Origin: Streptomyces sp. ISL-10
GTDB lineage: Bacteria; Actinomycetota; Actinomycetes; Streptomycetales; Streptomycetaceae
Length of the DNA stretch: 64,000 nt
Direction: 5' to 3'
Assembly (NCBI RefSeq): GCF_018614575.1
Contig: NZ_JAGGOJ010000013.1
Span: 186,001-250,000, forward strand
Shown here: piece by piece, positions 1 to 8,742 of the stretch
Layout: each line of letters starts with the position of its first letter
Numbering within the stretch: position 1 is the stretch's first letter
Notes under the pieces: generated by a model
Seen by the model: the letters and a program-made list of their open reading frames with translations, nothing else
What the model was told of the DNA's origin: nothing
Databases searched by the model: none
Position numbers and translations under genes: made by a program

Positions 1-379
1 GGCATATGCGGGCCCCTTGAGCGGGCCGTGGACCGGGTTACGTCCCGGGGCACCGCCGTCCCCCCGTGCGGTAATGCCCTCTCGTGCCGCGCCCCCTCGG
101 GCCGGGCTTCCCGGGGCCGGGCTTCTTGAGCCGGGCCGGCCCGGCCCCGGCGCGTGGCAGCGGGCCGGGGCCGCGCGCGTGGCGCCGGGCCGCTCCGCGG
201 CCGCGCGTGGCGCCGGGCCGCTCCGCGGGGCCCGTATACGGGACTGCTTCCTGGCCGCCGGACCGGTCCCCGAACACGACTCCCTGCGCGTCCCTGCCTG
301 GGGTTGCCCCCTGCGCTGACGTGCGTGGGCACCTCACCCCGGCACCGACCGCTCCCACAGGGCCCGGTGACCGTGAGCG
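1..379. other. GC-rich stretch without a recognisable gene; 28-bp direct repeat
   Basis: I see no convincing gene here. The open frames on both strands are by-products of the extreme GC content and have no ribosome binding site or recognisable protein. A 28-bp unit occurs twice in tandem at 173-200 and 201-228 and is nearly identical in both copies. The stretch lies downstream of the minus-strand operon that ends at 380. Confidence 0.5.
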
Positions 380-718
380 TCAGCGAGTCCCGCGCAGGAG
401 GTCGCGGCCGAAGTCGATCATCTTCTTCGCGTAGTCCTCGGTCCAGCCCGCCCGCTCGCCGATGTCGCCCGGCGTCAGCCGGTCGAAGCGGCGCGGGTCG
501 GCCAGCTGGGCCGCCGCGATCGCCTGGAACTCCACCGCGCGGTCCGTCGCCGCCCGGAAGGCCAGGGTCAGCTCCGTCGCACGGCCCAGCAGCTCCTGAG
601 GGTCCTCCATGGACTCCAGATCGAAGAAGTGCTCGGGATCGGCGGCAGCCTCCGACGGCTCGAAGAGCAGCGGGGCCGGCCGCATCCTGCGCTCGGTCGT
701 CCGCTCCGGTTCTGCCAT
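380..718 (-). CDS. Small conserved-looking hypothetical protein, last gene of the nuclease-helicase operon
   Basis: A 112-aa soluble, acidic protein beginning MAEPERTTERR. The ATG at 718 is chosen over an in-frame ATG 22 codons upstream because GGAGGAG sits about 8 nt before it. The centre (about residues 35-75) reads as helical, with FDLESMEDPQELL and a run of Ala and Arg. The C-terminus (DIGERAGWTEDYAKKM, about 88-103) looks like a helix-turn-helix-sized segment, but no family is recognised. The gene lies 73 bp downstream of the helicase gene on the same strand and may be cotranscribed. It has no signal peptide or membrane segment. I do not assign a function. Confidence 0.7.
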   Translation of the reverse strand: MAEPERTTERRMRPAPLLFEPSEAAADPEHFFDLESMEDPQELLGRATELTLAFRAATDRAVEFQAIAAAQLADPRRFDRLTPGDIGERAGWTEDYAKKMIDFGRDLLRGTR

Positions 719-791
719 GTCCGTTCTCCTCCTCGCACCCCGGTCCGGCTCCCAGACCGTCATCCATTGTCCCGCGCGCCGCAAGAGGGCC

Positions 792-2120
792 TCACGGACG
801 CCAGCTCACCCGGTGCTCGGCCAGGTGGGCGAGGACCGCGTGGTTCGCCTCCCAGCCGTCCGGGAACTTCACCGTCACGCCGAGCTGCAACCGCTCCGTC
901 GACGGGTGCTCGTCCAGCAGATCGCCCACGCCCGCGCGGCACACCACGATGCACGCGTGCCGGTGGCGCGACGCCAGGACGCACAGGCGGCCCGTCTCCA
1001 GGTGGAAGGCGGTCGCGTCCGGCCGGCCCGACAGCGGGTGCAGCACGACGGTCACGTCGTACTCACGGCCCTGCAGCCGGTTCGCCGTATCGACCGTGAC
1101 GCCCGTGACCCCCAGGTCAGCCAGCGCAGCCCGGACCGCCGCCGCCTGGTCGCGGTGGGCCGTGCCCACCGCGATCCGGTCGGCGGTCAGGGGCGCCGGC
1201 TCCGCCGAGCGCTCCGAGACCGTGGCCCCGCCCCGGTCCAGCAGCCGCCGCACCACCAGTGCCACCGCTCCGACCGCCTCCGGGTCCGTACGCGGCGTGC
1301 GCCGCGCGGGCAGCTCCAGCAGCCCCCACCCCGACTCGGCCGCCTCGTCCAGCACCCGGTCGGGGCCCGAGCCGTCGGACGCGACGCCGAACGTCAGCCG
1401 CCGGTCGCCCGCCCCCGTGCCGCTGCGGAAGGGGGTGTACGGGTAGAACGCGTCGGACACCAGCGGCGCCGCCGAGGCCGGGAGCCGCCACGAGACGGGC
1501 AGCCGGTGCTGCGGCAGATCCGGATTGTGGGCCAGCAGCGTCGAGACCGCGCTCGCCGACGGGTCGTACGAGAGCCCCGCCCACTGCTCCGCGCCGACGA
1601 TCGAGAACGGGTCGAGCTGCCCCGGATCCCCCACGAACAGCGCCCGCTCGAACAGCCCGGCGACGGCGAGCAGCGCGTCGGAACGCATCTGGTACGCCTC
1701 GTCGACGATCGCGTGCCGCCACGGCTCCACGTTCTGCACATGGGCCCACTTCGCCGCCGTCGAGACAACGACGTCCAGACCGGCGAGATCACCGGCCTTG
1801 GCCGACGTGCGCACGTTGTCCAGGGCGTCGAGCGCCTTGTCGTACGGGTCGGAGTCGTTGGAGTGCAGACGGCCGACGGGCAGCTCCGGCTCCTTCTCGG
1901 CGAGACGGAGCACGAGGTCGTCCACCTGCGCGTTGGTCTGCGCGACGACCATCAACGGGCGTCCCGCCGCGGCCAGTTCGCGTGCGGCGCGCACCACGAG
2001 CGTCGACTTGCCCGCGCCGGGCGGCGAGTCGACGACGACGCCCCGGGCGTCCCCGTGGAGGGTGTCGTGCAGGATGCCGGCGGTGGCGCGCGCGGCCTCC
2101 GCCGAGGGGTCGAACGTCAC
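792..2120 (-). CDS. Superfamily 1 helicase / AAA ATP-binding protein, split Dna2-like module
   Basis: A 442-aa P-loop NTPase expected to act on DNA in the cytoplasm. The Walker A motif is PPGAGKST (about residues 33-40) and Walker B/motif II is VDEA (about 139-142). A GDPGQLDPF motif follows near 164-172, which matches the SF1 motif III pattern. The C-terminal half keeps the late SF1 motifs: a GREYDVTVV segment (motif V region) and LASRHRH (motif VI region). The start is GTG at 2120, whose GTGA overlaps the TGA of the upstream gene at 2117-2120 and is preceded by GGAGGA, so translation is probably coupled. Sharing an operon with an Fe-S RecB-fold nuclease suggests joint DNA-end processing, repair or defence. 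The helicase family call is firm from the motifs; the specific role is inferred. Confidence 0.85.
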   Translation of the reverse strand: MTFDPSAEAARATAGILHDTLHGDARGVVVDSPPGAGKSTLVVRAARELAAAGRPLMVVAQTNAQVDDLVLRLAEKEPELPVGRLHSNDSDPYDKALDALDNVRTSAKAGDLAGLDVVVSTAAKWAHVQNVEPWRHAIVDEAYQMRSDALLAVAGLFERALFVGDPGQLDPFSIVGAEQWAGLSYDPSASAVSTLLAHNPDLPQHRLPVSWRLPASAAPLVSDAFYPYTPFRSGTGAGDRRLTFGVASDGSGPDRVLDEAAESGWGLLELPARRTPRTDPEAVGAVALVVRRLLDRGGATVSERSAEPAPLTADRIAVGTAHRDQAAAVRAALADLGVTGVTVDTANRLQGREYDVTVVLHPLSGRPDATAFHLETGRLCVLASRHRHACIVVCRAGVGDLLDEHPSTERLQLGVTVKFPDGWEANHAVLAHLAEHRVSWRP

Positions 2121-3730
2121 AGGAGGTCCTCCGGGGTGACGAGATCGGGGCTCTCGGCGGTGTCGGAGCCGGGGGTCCCCCCGGCGAAGGCGGAGGGAGG
2201 GCCGCCGTGTGTCCACGGCGTCTCCTCGGGGTCGGGCAGCTTCGGGCCGCCCCGCTGGTCGTGCTCGAACAGGGTCCAGTCGATCAGGTCGCCCTTGCCC
2301 GGCACCGACCCCTCGGCGGGATCCTTGGATCGGCCCATACGGTCGGTGATGCGCAGCACCAGGACCCCGTCCCCCTCGTACCGCACGAACTCGGCCGTCT
2401 GCGGCTTGCCTTCGAGCGAGCGGTACACCTTCGCCCTCTCGCCCAGGTGCGGGCGGTCCTCCGTGCGCACGGTGACCAGCGGGCGCGGGCTCGGGCGCTT
2501 GGACTCGGACCAGGTCATCTCCACGTCGAGCACCTCGGCGGTGAACGCCTGGCCCGCGAGCCTGAAGTCCGCCAGCACCAGTGGATCGTCCAGCGCCTCA
2601 TGGGCGTCCAGCTGGGCCTGGGCGCTCTCGCGCGCGGCGAGCTTCTGCGCGGCCGTGACCGCGTCGTCGCGCCGGGGCTGCGGCGGCTCCCCGGCCCGCA
2701 CCCGGTCGCGGTGCGCGGTGAAGGACCAGCGGTCCCTGGTCCAGCGGTCGGGGACCCGGGAGCCCTCGGGCAGCTCACGCATCAGCGCGACCGTCCGCCA
2801 CACCGCCTCCCAGGTGGGCCGCAGCACGCCCGCGACGAGGCGGCGGATCTCCTGCTCGGCACCGTGCAGTTCGCCCAGGCGCTCGTCCGCGCTCGCCCCG
2901 TCCTCCGCGGCCGCCAGCAGCTGACGCGCCCTGTCGAACCGCTCCATCGCGGGTGCCAGCAGCCGGTTGTCGAACGCCGGGTCGGTCGCGGGACCGGCCG
3001 GCGGGCACAGCAGCTGCCCGTCCCGGCCGCGCGCCAGCTCCGCGCGCAGCGCCGCCTCCGCGCCCGAGTCGCCTTCCTGGGCGTCGATCCAGGCGAGCAG
3101 GGCGCCCAGGTGCTGGTCCTCCAGTGACGACTGCCCCGTCGCCCAGTGCCGGTTCAACAGGTCGGTCGCCGACAGCAGCAGCGAGGAGCCGGGCACGCGG
3201 GCCCGCTCCCCGTAGTGCGTGAGCCAGCGACCGAGCAGCGGGACGCGCGGCGGTGCGGGGTAGGGAGTGTCGGGGTCCTGCTCGACGGTGCGCCGGAAGC
3301 GCATCGAGCGGCCCAGCAGCCGTACGTACTCGATGCCCTCGCGGCTCGGCACGATCAACTGGGGGGCGTCCGCGCACAGTTCGACCTCGACGGTGACCTT
3401 CTTGCCGGTCTCCGCGTCCGTCTCCTTGCGTTCGACATGCTCGACGTCGTCGCCGTACGCGTCGATGTGGGGCAGGACGGCGTCCGCAAGCTCCGCGAGG
3501 AACGCCGAGCGCAGATCGCGGTCCCGCGGCTGGGCCACGACCAGCAGTCTCGGCTCGTCGGGAGCCGAGCCGACCAGCGCGCCGAGCGGCGCTCCGGCCT
3601 CGCCCGCGGTCGTCAGCGGCACGAACACCAAGGGCCGGTCCGACAGGTGGCGGTGGCGCACCGTCGCGAGCGGCTGCGCGCGCCCCGACTCGACGGCCTC
3701 CAGCCGCGCGAGGGTGGAGATCAACGACAT
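2117..3730 (-). CDS. Conserved hypothetical protein (537 aa), middle gene of nuclease-helicase operon
   Basis: I do not recognise a named family. The protein starts MSLISTLARLEAV at ATG 3730, lying inside the end of the upstream nuclease gene (10-bp overlap), and it ends in a GTGA overlap with the helicase gene. Residues 1-200 look mixed alpha/beta, with WLTHYGERARVPGSSLLLS near 165-185. The centre (about 200-400) is helical and Arg/Ala-rich. The C-terminal part (about 400-490) is beta-rich, with repeated short strands (AFTAEVLDVEMTW, PLVTVRTEDRP, GVLVLRITDRMG), which could be a beta-barrel. In Dna2-like enzymes a beta-barrel lies between nuclease and helicase, so a structural bridging role is a reasonable inference but not shown. 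The last 45 residues are acidic and Pro/Gly-rich, probably disordered. Confidence 0.8.
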   Translation of the reverse strand: MSLISTLARLEAVESGRAQPLATVRHRHLSDRPLVFVPLTTAGEAGAPLGALVGSAPDEPRLLVVAQPRDRDLRSAFLAELADAVLPHIDAYGDDVEHVERKETDAETGKKVTVEVELCADAPQLIVPSREGIEYVRLLGRSMRFRRTVEQDPDTPYPAPPRVPLLGRWLTHYGERARVPGSSLLLSATDLLNRHWATGQSSLEDQHLGALLAWIDAQEGDSGAEAALRAELARGRDGQLLCPPAGPATDPAFDNRLLAPAMERFDRARQLLAAAEDGASADERLGELHGAEQEIRRLVAGVLRPTWEAVWRTVALMRELPEGSRVPDRWTRDRWSFTAHRDRVRAGEPPQPRRDDAVTAAQKLAARESAQAQLDAHEALDDPLVLADFRLAGQAFTAEVLDVEMTWSESKRPSPRPLVTVRTEDRPHLGERAKVYRSLEGKPQTAEFVRYEGDGVLVLRITDRMGRSKDPAEGSVPGKGDLIDWTLFEHDQRGGPKLPDPEETPWTHGGPPSAFAGGTPGSDTAESPDLVTPEDLL

Positions 3731-5229
3731 CCGGCCGCCTCCGGCGCCTCGTGCGGGTGCCCGTGGGTGCTGTCCGCGTGCTGCGGTGCGTCGTGCTCGT
3801 GGGCGCGGTCGGCGTGTGCGGCGTTGTGGCCGTGGGCGCTGTCCGCCTGTTGCGGTGCGTCGTGCCCCTCTGCCCGGTCCGTACCGGCTTGCGGCGTGGT
3901 GTCCTGCGTGCCTGCGCGGTCGGTCCCGGTTCGCAGCGTGGAGTCCTGCTGGGTCGTCGCACCGTCCGCCCCGGCGCGGGGAGCGTGCGGCCCGCCGCCG
4001 TCCTTCCCTGTCGGCGGCGAGGGGGCCTGCGCGGCACCGTCCCGGGCGGCGGGCTGGAGTGCCTGCCCGTCTGCCCGGTCCGTCCCGCCCCGCAGTGCGA
4101 GGTCCCCGGAGCCTGTTCCCGCGTGAAGTGCCGCGGCTCGCAGTGCCGCCGCTCGGCGCAGGGCTTCGACCGCCGGGTCGTCCGGGTCGCCCGCCTTGCC
4201 GCGCGCGGCGGCGAGGACGTCCCCGATGGTCGTCAGTCCGCCGAGCTCGCCCCGCACCGACCGGCCCAACGCCTCCACCGCGCCCGCGAGACGAGCCCGG
4301 TCGCGGCAGTGGAAGGCCAGCTCGCAGGCGGCCAGGCACTCGGGGGCGTACGCGTGCGGCACCTGCTCGACCGCGTCGGCCAGCTCCTCGGCCGAGCACG
4401 ACTCCACGTCGAAACTCACGCCCTCCGGCACCGTGGCAGCGATCTCCTCCAGCCGGGTCAGCCGGGCCAGTTGGCGGCGGGTCACCGACAACTGCTTGCG
4501 CACGTCCACCACCGACGCGGTCGGCATGTTGGTGAAGTCCTTCGGGCAGACCAGCAGGACGTGGTGCGCCACCGACGCGCCGTCGGTCAGGGTCGCCACC
4601 CGCTCCAGGGCCAGGACGTACACCGCGGCCTGCCGGGCCGCGGCGCCCACCTTCGCCGCGTCCGCCGACGCGTCGATCATCGGGAACGACTTGATCTCCA
4701 CGACCGTCCACCGGCCGTCGGGGTGTACGACGACCGCGTCCGGCTCCAGATGCGCGGGCGAGCCCGCGACGTCCAGCGCCAGCATCGGGTGGTCGAGCAG
4801 CGTGAAGGCGCCGGCCCCGGTCGCCTCGCGCAGTGCCAGCGCGGTGCGGGCCGCGCGGCCCTCGGGCCCGACCGCCGCCAGGTCGGGGACACGGACCTCA
4901 CCCGGGTCGTCGAGCCCCAGCAGCCGCATCAGCTCCTTGCCGCCGTCGGCCTTGACCTTGGCCTCGAAGGCATTGCCCCGCATGAAGGCGAACTGCGACT
5001 GCCCGAACGACGCCGGGGAGCCGAGCGCCGTGGCCAGCGCCGTCTTGTCCACGCCCGCTCCGTCCAGCAGGGCGCGCCGCTTGCAGCCGGGGTTGGCGGC
5101 AAGGGCCGCGAGCGCGCGGGCATCGAGCGGATGGGGCTGCGTGGCGGGGCCGCGCAGCTCAGCGAGCCGCTGCCTGAGTGCTGTCGTCGGCGCCTGCGGA
5201 GGAGGTGCGCTGTCCGGGGATTCGCTCAC
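3721..5229 (-). CDS. Fe-S cluster RecB/Cas4-like PD-(D/E)XK nuclease
   Basis: A 502-aa protein with the full set of RecB-family nuclease motifs. These are RGNAFE (E near 89), D near 164 (EPDAVVV), EIK at 178-180 and QAAVY (QxxxY, about 200-204). A single Cys near residue 49 (NPGCKRR) plus C-x3-C-x5-C near 298-308 (CLAACELAFHC) matches the split four-cysteine pattern that holds a 4Fe-4S cluster in Cas4, AddB and Dna2. The last 140 residues are an unusual low-complexity tail rich in Gly, Thr, Asp, Ala and then His, with GTDRA and AHGH/HEHD repeats. I chose GTG 5229; it overlaps the 3' end of the PAP2 gene by 71 bp and its ribosome binding site is weak, so the start is uncertain. Downstream genes overlap, forming one operon. 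No cas genes or CRISPR array are nearby. Confidence 0.85.
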   Translation of the reverse strand: MSESPDSAPPPQAPTTALRQRLAELRGPATQPHPLDARALAALAANPGCKRRALLDGAGVDKTALATALGSPASFGQSQFAFMRGNAFEAKVKADGGKELMRLLGLDDPGEVRVPDLAAVGPEGRAARTALALREATGAGAFTLLDHPMLALDVAGSPAHLEPDAVVVHPDGRWTVVEIKSFPMIDASADAAKVGAAARQAAVYVLALERVATLTDGASVAHHVLLVCPKDFTNMPTASVVDVRKQLSVTRRQLARLTRLEEIAATVPEGVSFDVESCSAEELADAVEQVPHAYAPECLAACELAFHCRDRARLAGAVEALGRSVRGELGGLTTIGDVLAAARGKAGDPDDPAVEALRRAAALRAAALHAGTGSGDLALRGGTDRADGQALQPAARDGAAQAPSPPTGKDGGGPHAPRAGADGATTQQDSTLRTGTDRAGTQDTTPQAGTDRAEGHDAPQQADSAHGHNAAHADRAHEHDAPQHADSTHGHPHEAPEAAGCR

Positions 5230-6037
5230 CCGCCGAAGTCTCGCATCCGCCACCGACAACGGGGGCCGTGACGGGTGCGGTCCGCTGGCCGAAGCGAGCC
5301 TTCAGCCGGTCGGTGAGCCGCATCGCGCCGGGCGCGAGCAGCGCGCCGACGCCCATCACGGCGGCCCCGGCGACGGCGTCGAGGAAGTAGTGGTTCGCGG
5401 TGCCCATGACCACGACCGTGGTCAGCAGCGGGTAGGCGACGCCGAGGGCCTTCATCAGCGGCGTACGGCCGTGCTGCCACAGCATCACACCGCACCACAG
5501 GGCCCAGCCGACATGGAGGCTGGGCATCGCCGCGTACTGGTTGGTCATGCCGCCGAGCCCGCGCGGGGCGCTGGCCTCCCCGCCCCACCAGCCGTACGCG
5601 CTGTACTGCGCCATCGTGTCGACGAAGCCGTGGGTGGCGTCCAGCAGCCGCGGCGGGCAGGTCGGCATCAGCGTGAAGCCGATCAGGCCGAGGAGTGTGG
5701 AGAGCATCAGCCAGGTGCGGGCGGCGCGGTAGCGCGCGGGATGGCGGCGGAAGAGCCACACCAGGATCGCCGGGGTCACCAGGTAATGCAGGGTCGCGTA
5801 GGCGAAGTCGGCGGGTATGCCTATCACAGGGGTCTCGGTGAAGAGACGGTTCAGCGGATGCTCGGCGTTGAGGAAGAGGGTCTTCTCCGCGCGCAGGATC
5901 GCCAGTCCGTGGTCCACGGCCGTCGCCACGTCACCGCGAGCGAGGAGCCGCCCGGCCGAGTACGCCGCGTACACGAAGCCGATCAGCATCAGTTCGGTCC
6001 ACCAGCGGGGCCGAGGGTGCTGCGCGGGGAGCGGCAT
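5159..6037 (-). CDS. PAP2-superfamily membrane phosphatase
   Basis: A 292-aa integral membrane protein with about six hydrophobic segments. The PAP2 signature is present as PTCPPRL (about 124-130), AAMPSLHVGWAL (about 168-179) and ANHYFLDAVAG (about 213-223). The His residues of the last two blocks are the expected catalytic pair. These enzymes hydrolyse lipid phosphates or transfer phospho-head groups at the outer membrane face, and in actinomycetes many are annotated as inositol phosphorylceramide synthase-like. The C-terminal 50 residues are polar and overlap the nuclease gene in another frame. The ATG at 6037 is used. The gene may be the first of the operon continuing into the nuclease, but a functional link is doubtful. 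Confidence 0.88.
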   Translation of the reverse strand: MPLPAQHPRPRWWTELMLIGFVYAAYSAGRLLARGDVATAVDHGLAILRAEKTLFLNAEHPLNRLFTETPVIGIPADFAYATLHYLVTPAILVWLFRRHPARYRAARTWLMLSTLLGLIGFTLMPTCPPRLLDATHGFVDTMAQYSAYGWWGGEASAPRGLGGMTNQYAAMPSLHVGWALWCGVMLWQHGRTPLMKALGVAYPLLTTVVVMGTANHYFLDAVAGAAVMGVGALLAPGAMRLTDRLKARFGQRTAPVTAPVVGGGCETSAGERIPGQRTSSAGADDSTQAAAR

Positions 6038-6172
6038 CCGGTCAGTCTCCGTCTTCAGTTCGAAGGATCACCCGTCCTGGAAGGTGACGCCGAGATCGCC
6101 GCGGAGGTTGCCTGCCGATGAGGTGCGGGATGATGGAGCGGCACGCAATCGTGAACATCAGGGAGAGGCCCC

Positions 6173-6769
6173 ATGGCACCGCGGATCCTGCTCGCTCGGC
6201 ACGGCCAGACCGAATGGTCGTTGAGCGGCCGGCACACCGGCAGGACGGACATCCCGTTGCTGGACGAGGGCAGGCGCGGCGCGAAGCTCCTCGGCGAGCG
6301 GCTGCACCGGGCGCCGTGGTCCGGCCTCCCCGGTGCCGAGGTCCGCACCAGCCCGCTCGTGCGGGCGAGCGAGACGTGCGCGCTCGCCGGCTTCGGCGAC
6401 CGGGCACAGCCGTGGGACGCGCTGATGGAGTTCGACTACGGGGCGTACGAAGGCCTGACCCCGCCGGAGATCCACGCCCTGCGGCCGGGCTGGCTCCTGT
6501 GGCGTGACGGCGTCCCGGACGGCGAGACGCTCGCGGCGGTCTCGGCCCGCGCGGACGAGGTCGTCGAGTGGGCGCTCTCGGCCGACCGCGACGTGCTCGT
6601 CTTCGCGCACGGCCACATCCTGCGTGCGATCGGCGCGCGCTGGCTGGGCCAGGACATCTCGTTCGGTGCGCGTATCCGGCTCGACCCGACGAGCCTGTCG
6701 GTCCTTTCCTGGGCGTACGGGGACCCGGCGGTCGAGCGCTGGAACGACACGGGCCACATGGAGGTCTGA
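6173..6769 (+). CDS. Histidine phosphatase family protein (phosphoglycerate mutase-like)
   Basis: A 198-aa cytoplasmic enzyme of the histidine phosphatase (branch 1) superfamily. The catalytic RHG is LLARHGQTEWS near the N-terminus (H about 9), and the second histidine is in VFAHGHILRA (about 142-151). The mid-protein EFDYGAYEG carries the conserved acidic residue that acts as proton donor. The size matches acid phosphatase or phosphoglycerate mutase-like members; the substrate cannot be told. ATG 6173 follows AGGGAGAGG. The gene is convergent with the TPR regulator at 7093 and separated from it by a 36-bp minisatellite. Confidence 0.9.
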   Translation: MAPRILLARHGQTEWSLSGRHTGRTDIPLLDEGRRGAKLLGERLHRAPWSGLPGAEVRTSPLVRASETCALAGFGDRAQPWDALMEFDYGAYEGLTPPEIHALRPGWLLWRDGVPDGETLAAVSARADEVVEWALSADRDVLVFAHGHILRAIGARWLGQDISFGARIRLDPTSLSVLSWAYGDPAVERWNDTGHMEV

Positions 6770-6837
6770 GCCGGGGCCGACCGCTGTTCCTCGGCGGGCG
6801 ACGGCGGGGCCGACGGATGTGACGCCCGGCCGGGGGA

Positions 6838-7092
6838 GATCGGGGCCAGGCGGACGCGGTGTCCAGCGTGGGCGATCGGGTCCCGGCGGACGCGGTGTCC
6901 AGCGGGGGAGATCGGGTCGCGGTGGATGTGACGGCGCGCGTGGGTGATCGGGTCCCGGCGGACGCGCCGCCCAGCGTGGATGATCGGGTCCCGGCGGACG
7001 CGCCGCCCAGCGAGGGTGATCGGGTCCCGGCGGACGCGCCGCCCAGCGAGGGTGATCGGGTCGCGGCGGACGCGCCGCCCGGCGAGGGCGGA
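6838..7092. repeat. 36-bp tandem repeat (about 7 copies)
   Basis: The word GATCGGGTC recurs at exact 36-bp steps: 6874, 6910, 6946, 6982, 7018 and 7054, with a degenerate first copy at 6838. The three copies from 6982 are almost identical. The unit length is 12 codons, so long open frames run through it on both strands, but none has a start signal or belongs to a recognised protein. It lies between two convergent genes, ending at the stop codon of the regulator at 7093. Confidence 0.85.
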
Positions 7093-8502
7093 TCAGGCGG
7101 GGTGCGAGGCCGCCGCGTGGTGGTCCAGGAAGGCCGCGACGCCCTCGGCCCGGCGGTGCGGCACCAGCACCCGCGCGGTGTCCGCCAGTATCGTCCGGAT
7201 ACGCGACGACCGGACGTCCCCGAGCAGCTGGAGCACCTGCTCACCCGCCGCGGCCGCCTCGTCCGGGGCGCCCGCGCGCGCCAGGTCGGCCGCGAGCTCC
7301 GCGCGGTAGAGCGCCAGGTTGCGGGTGAAGCGGTGGTCCTGCAGCATCGCGGCCCGCCGTGCGTGGCGGGCGGCGCGCGCGAAGTCGCCGAGCGCCGCCC
7401 AGCACTGCGCCTGGAGCGCCTGGAGCTCGGGTTCCGCGAAGAACGACATCCATTCCGGGTCGTCCGGCGCCGGCCCCTGCTCGAAGTACGTGTGCGCGCG
7501 GGCGAGCGACTGCTCGCACCCCGTACGGTCCCCGAGCCCGGCCCAGCCGCCCGCCTCCCGCAGCGCCAGCAGCGACAACAGCCGTGGCGAGCCCACCTGT
7601 CGGGCCGCGCGCCGGCCCGCCTGTGCGGTACGCACCGCCTCCCGGTACCGGCCCGCGTCCCTGGCCAGGAACGACGTGTTGCAGAACGCGTGCGCCTCCA
7701 GGGCAGGGTCGCCCGCCACGCGCGCGGTGGCCAGCGCCTCCGCGTAGTGCGAGCGCGCGTCGTCGAAGCGCCCCGAGTCATGGGCCAGCCAGCCGACGGA
7801 GACGGCCAGTTCACCCGCACCGGCGTGCAGCCGGTCCGCCGTCGACCTGCGGGACCAGGTCCCCGCGTCGAGCAGCGCGTAGGCGGCACGCAACGGCTGG
7901 GCGGCCTGCCGGTAGAGGCCGTCGGCGCCGTGCCGGTCGTCGAGGAGGCGGATGCGGCGTACCGCCTCCTCCACCGCAGCGACCTCGGCCTCGCCGACCC
8001 GGCGCTGGGCAGGCATGGAACCGGATGTGAACCCGAGTCCCAGGGACGCGACCGCCACTGTGGCGGAGCCGCTTGTCATGAATGCGCGACGCAGCACGTC
8101 GCTCTCCTCGTCGATGTCGCTGTCACTGCTGGACCGGCCGCCGTCGAAGGGGCAGCACGGCTGGAACGGGGGTGCCGGCCGTCCGGCACCCGGTGCCCCG
8201 GCGGCCGTGAGACGGCCGCGCCCGCGCACGTTCTCCCGGGCGGTGAAGCCCAGATCGGTCAGTGTGAGACCGGGGAACATGTGCAGGAACACCCGCTCGT
8301 AGGCGTAGTTGGGGCAGCGGATCTCGCCCGCCTCGACCCGGCCGATGTAGCGGGCGTCGCACGAGACGTGCTCGCCGATCTCGCGGGCGGCCCTGCGGAC
8401 CGCTGTCGCGAACTCGCCCGGGGAGCGCGATCCGCGCAGTCGGCGGAAGGCCAGGTTGGGGTGCGCGGGGCGCGCCCTCGATGCCTGTGACGATGACGCC
8501 AT
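7093..8502 (-). CDS. NsdA/NsdB-like TPR regulatory protein
   Basis: A 469-aa protein. The N-terminal part (about residues 15-80) contains FRRLRGSRSPGEFATAVRR and RYIGRVEAGEIRCPNY, which resembles a degenerate XRE-type helix-turn-helix. A linker with a TSGSATVAVASLGLGF stretch (about 145-160) follows, then a long helical TPR-like array (about 175-440) with repeated ALxxARxxGD-type turns. This architecture fits the Streptomyces NsdA/NsdB group, described in S. coelicolor as negative regulators of differentiation and antibiotic production. The assignment is from recall of the family, so the symbol is left empty. ATG 8502 with GAGGG upstream is preferred over the in-frame ATG at 8628. The gene is divergent from the small gene at 8743. 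Confidence 0.75.
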   Translation of the reverse strand: MASSSQASRARPAHPNLAFRRLRGSRSPGEFATAVRRAAREIGEHVSCDARYIGRVEAGEIRCPNYAYERVFLHMFPGLTLTDLGFTARENVRGRGRLTAAGAPGAGRPAPPFQPCCPFDGGRSSSDSDIDEESDVLRRAFMTSGSATVAVASLGLGFTSGSMPAQRRVGEAEVAAVEEAVRRIRLLDDRHGADGLYRQAAQPLRAAYALLDAGTWSRRSTADRLHAGAGELAVSVGWLAHDSGRFDDARSHYAEALATARVAGDPALEAHAFCNTSFLARDAGRYREAVRTAQAGRRAARQVGSPRLLSLLALREAGGWAGLGDRTGCEQSLARAHTYFEQGPAPDDPEWMSFFAEPELQALQAQCWAALGDFARAARHARRAAMLQDHRFTRNLALYRAELAADLARAGAPDEAAAAGEQVLQLLGDVRSSRIRTILADTARVLVPHRRAEGVAAFLDHHAAASHPA

Positions 8503-8742
8503 GGCCGAGCCCTCTCTTGGTGCAGCCGTGTTCCGGCGGAGCAAGAACGTACCTGCTGTGACAGGGCACACACACCCGGTTTGCCTGCAAAAGGGGCATC
8601 TCGCCGGCGATCTGCCATGAACTGCCATCCTTTGCGGCGGCGTGCCGCCGTAGCCCTTGACGCCGACGGGCGTTGAACCCTACGGAGACGGGTCATGTGT
8701 CTCCACTCGAGCGAGGAGGGGATCCCCTTGTTGGAGGTCGGC

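Noticed and set aside
154..3127. Several long plus-strand open frames opposite the helicase and middle genes
   Set aside because: They are antisense shadows with Arg/Pro-rich composition and no ribosome binding site. The minus-strand frames carry clear helicase and nuclease motifs.
3721..5229. Cas4 of a CRISPR system
   Set aside because: The nuclease has Cas4-like motifs, but no repeat-spacer array and no other cas gene is present in the window. The partner is an SF1 helicase.
6859..8490. A 543-codon plus-strand frame through the 36-bp repeat and the TPR regulator
   Set aside because: The repeat is open in this frame only because its unit is a multiple of three; the rest is antisense to the regulator.
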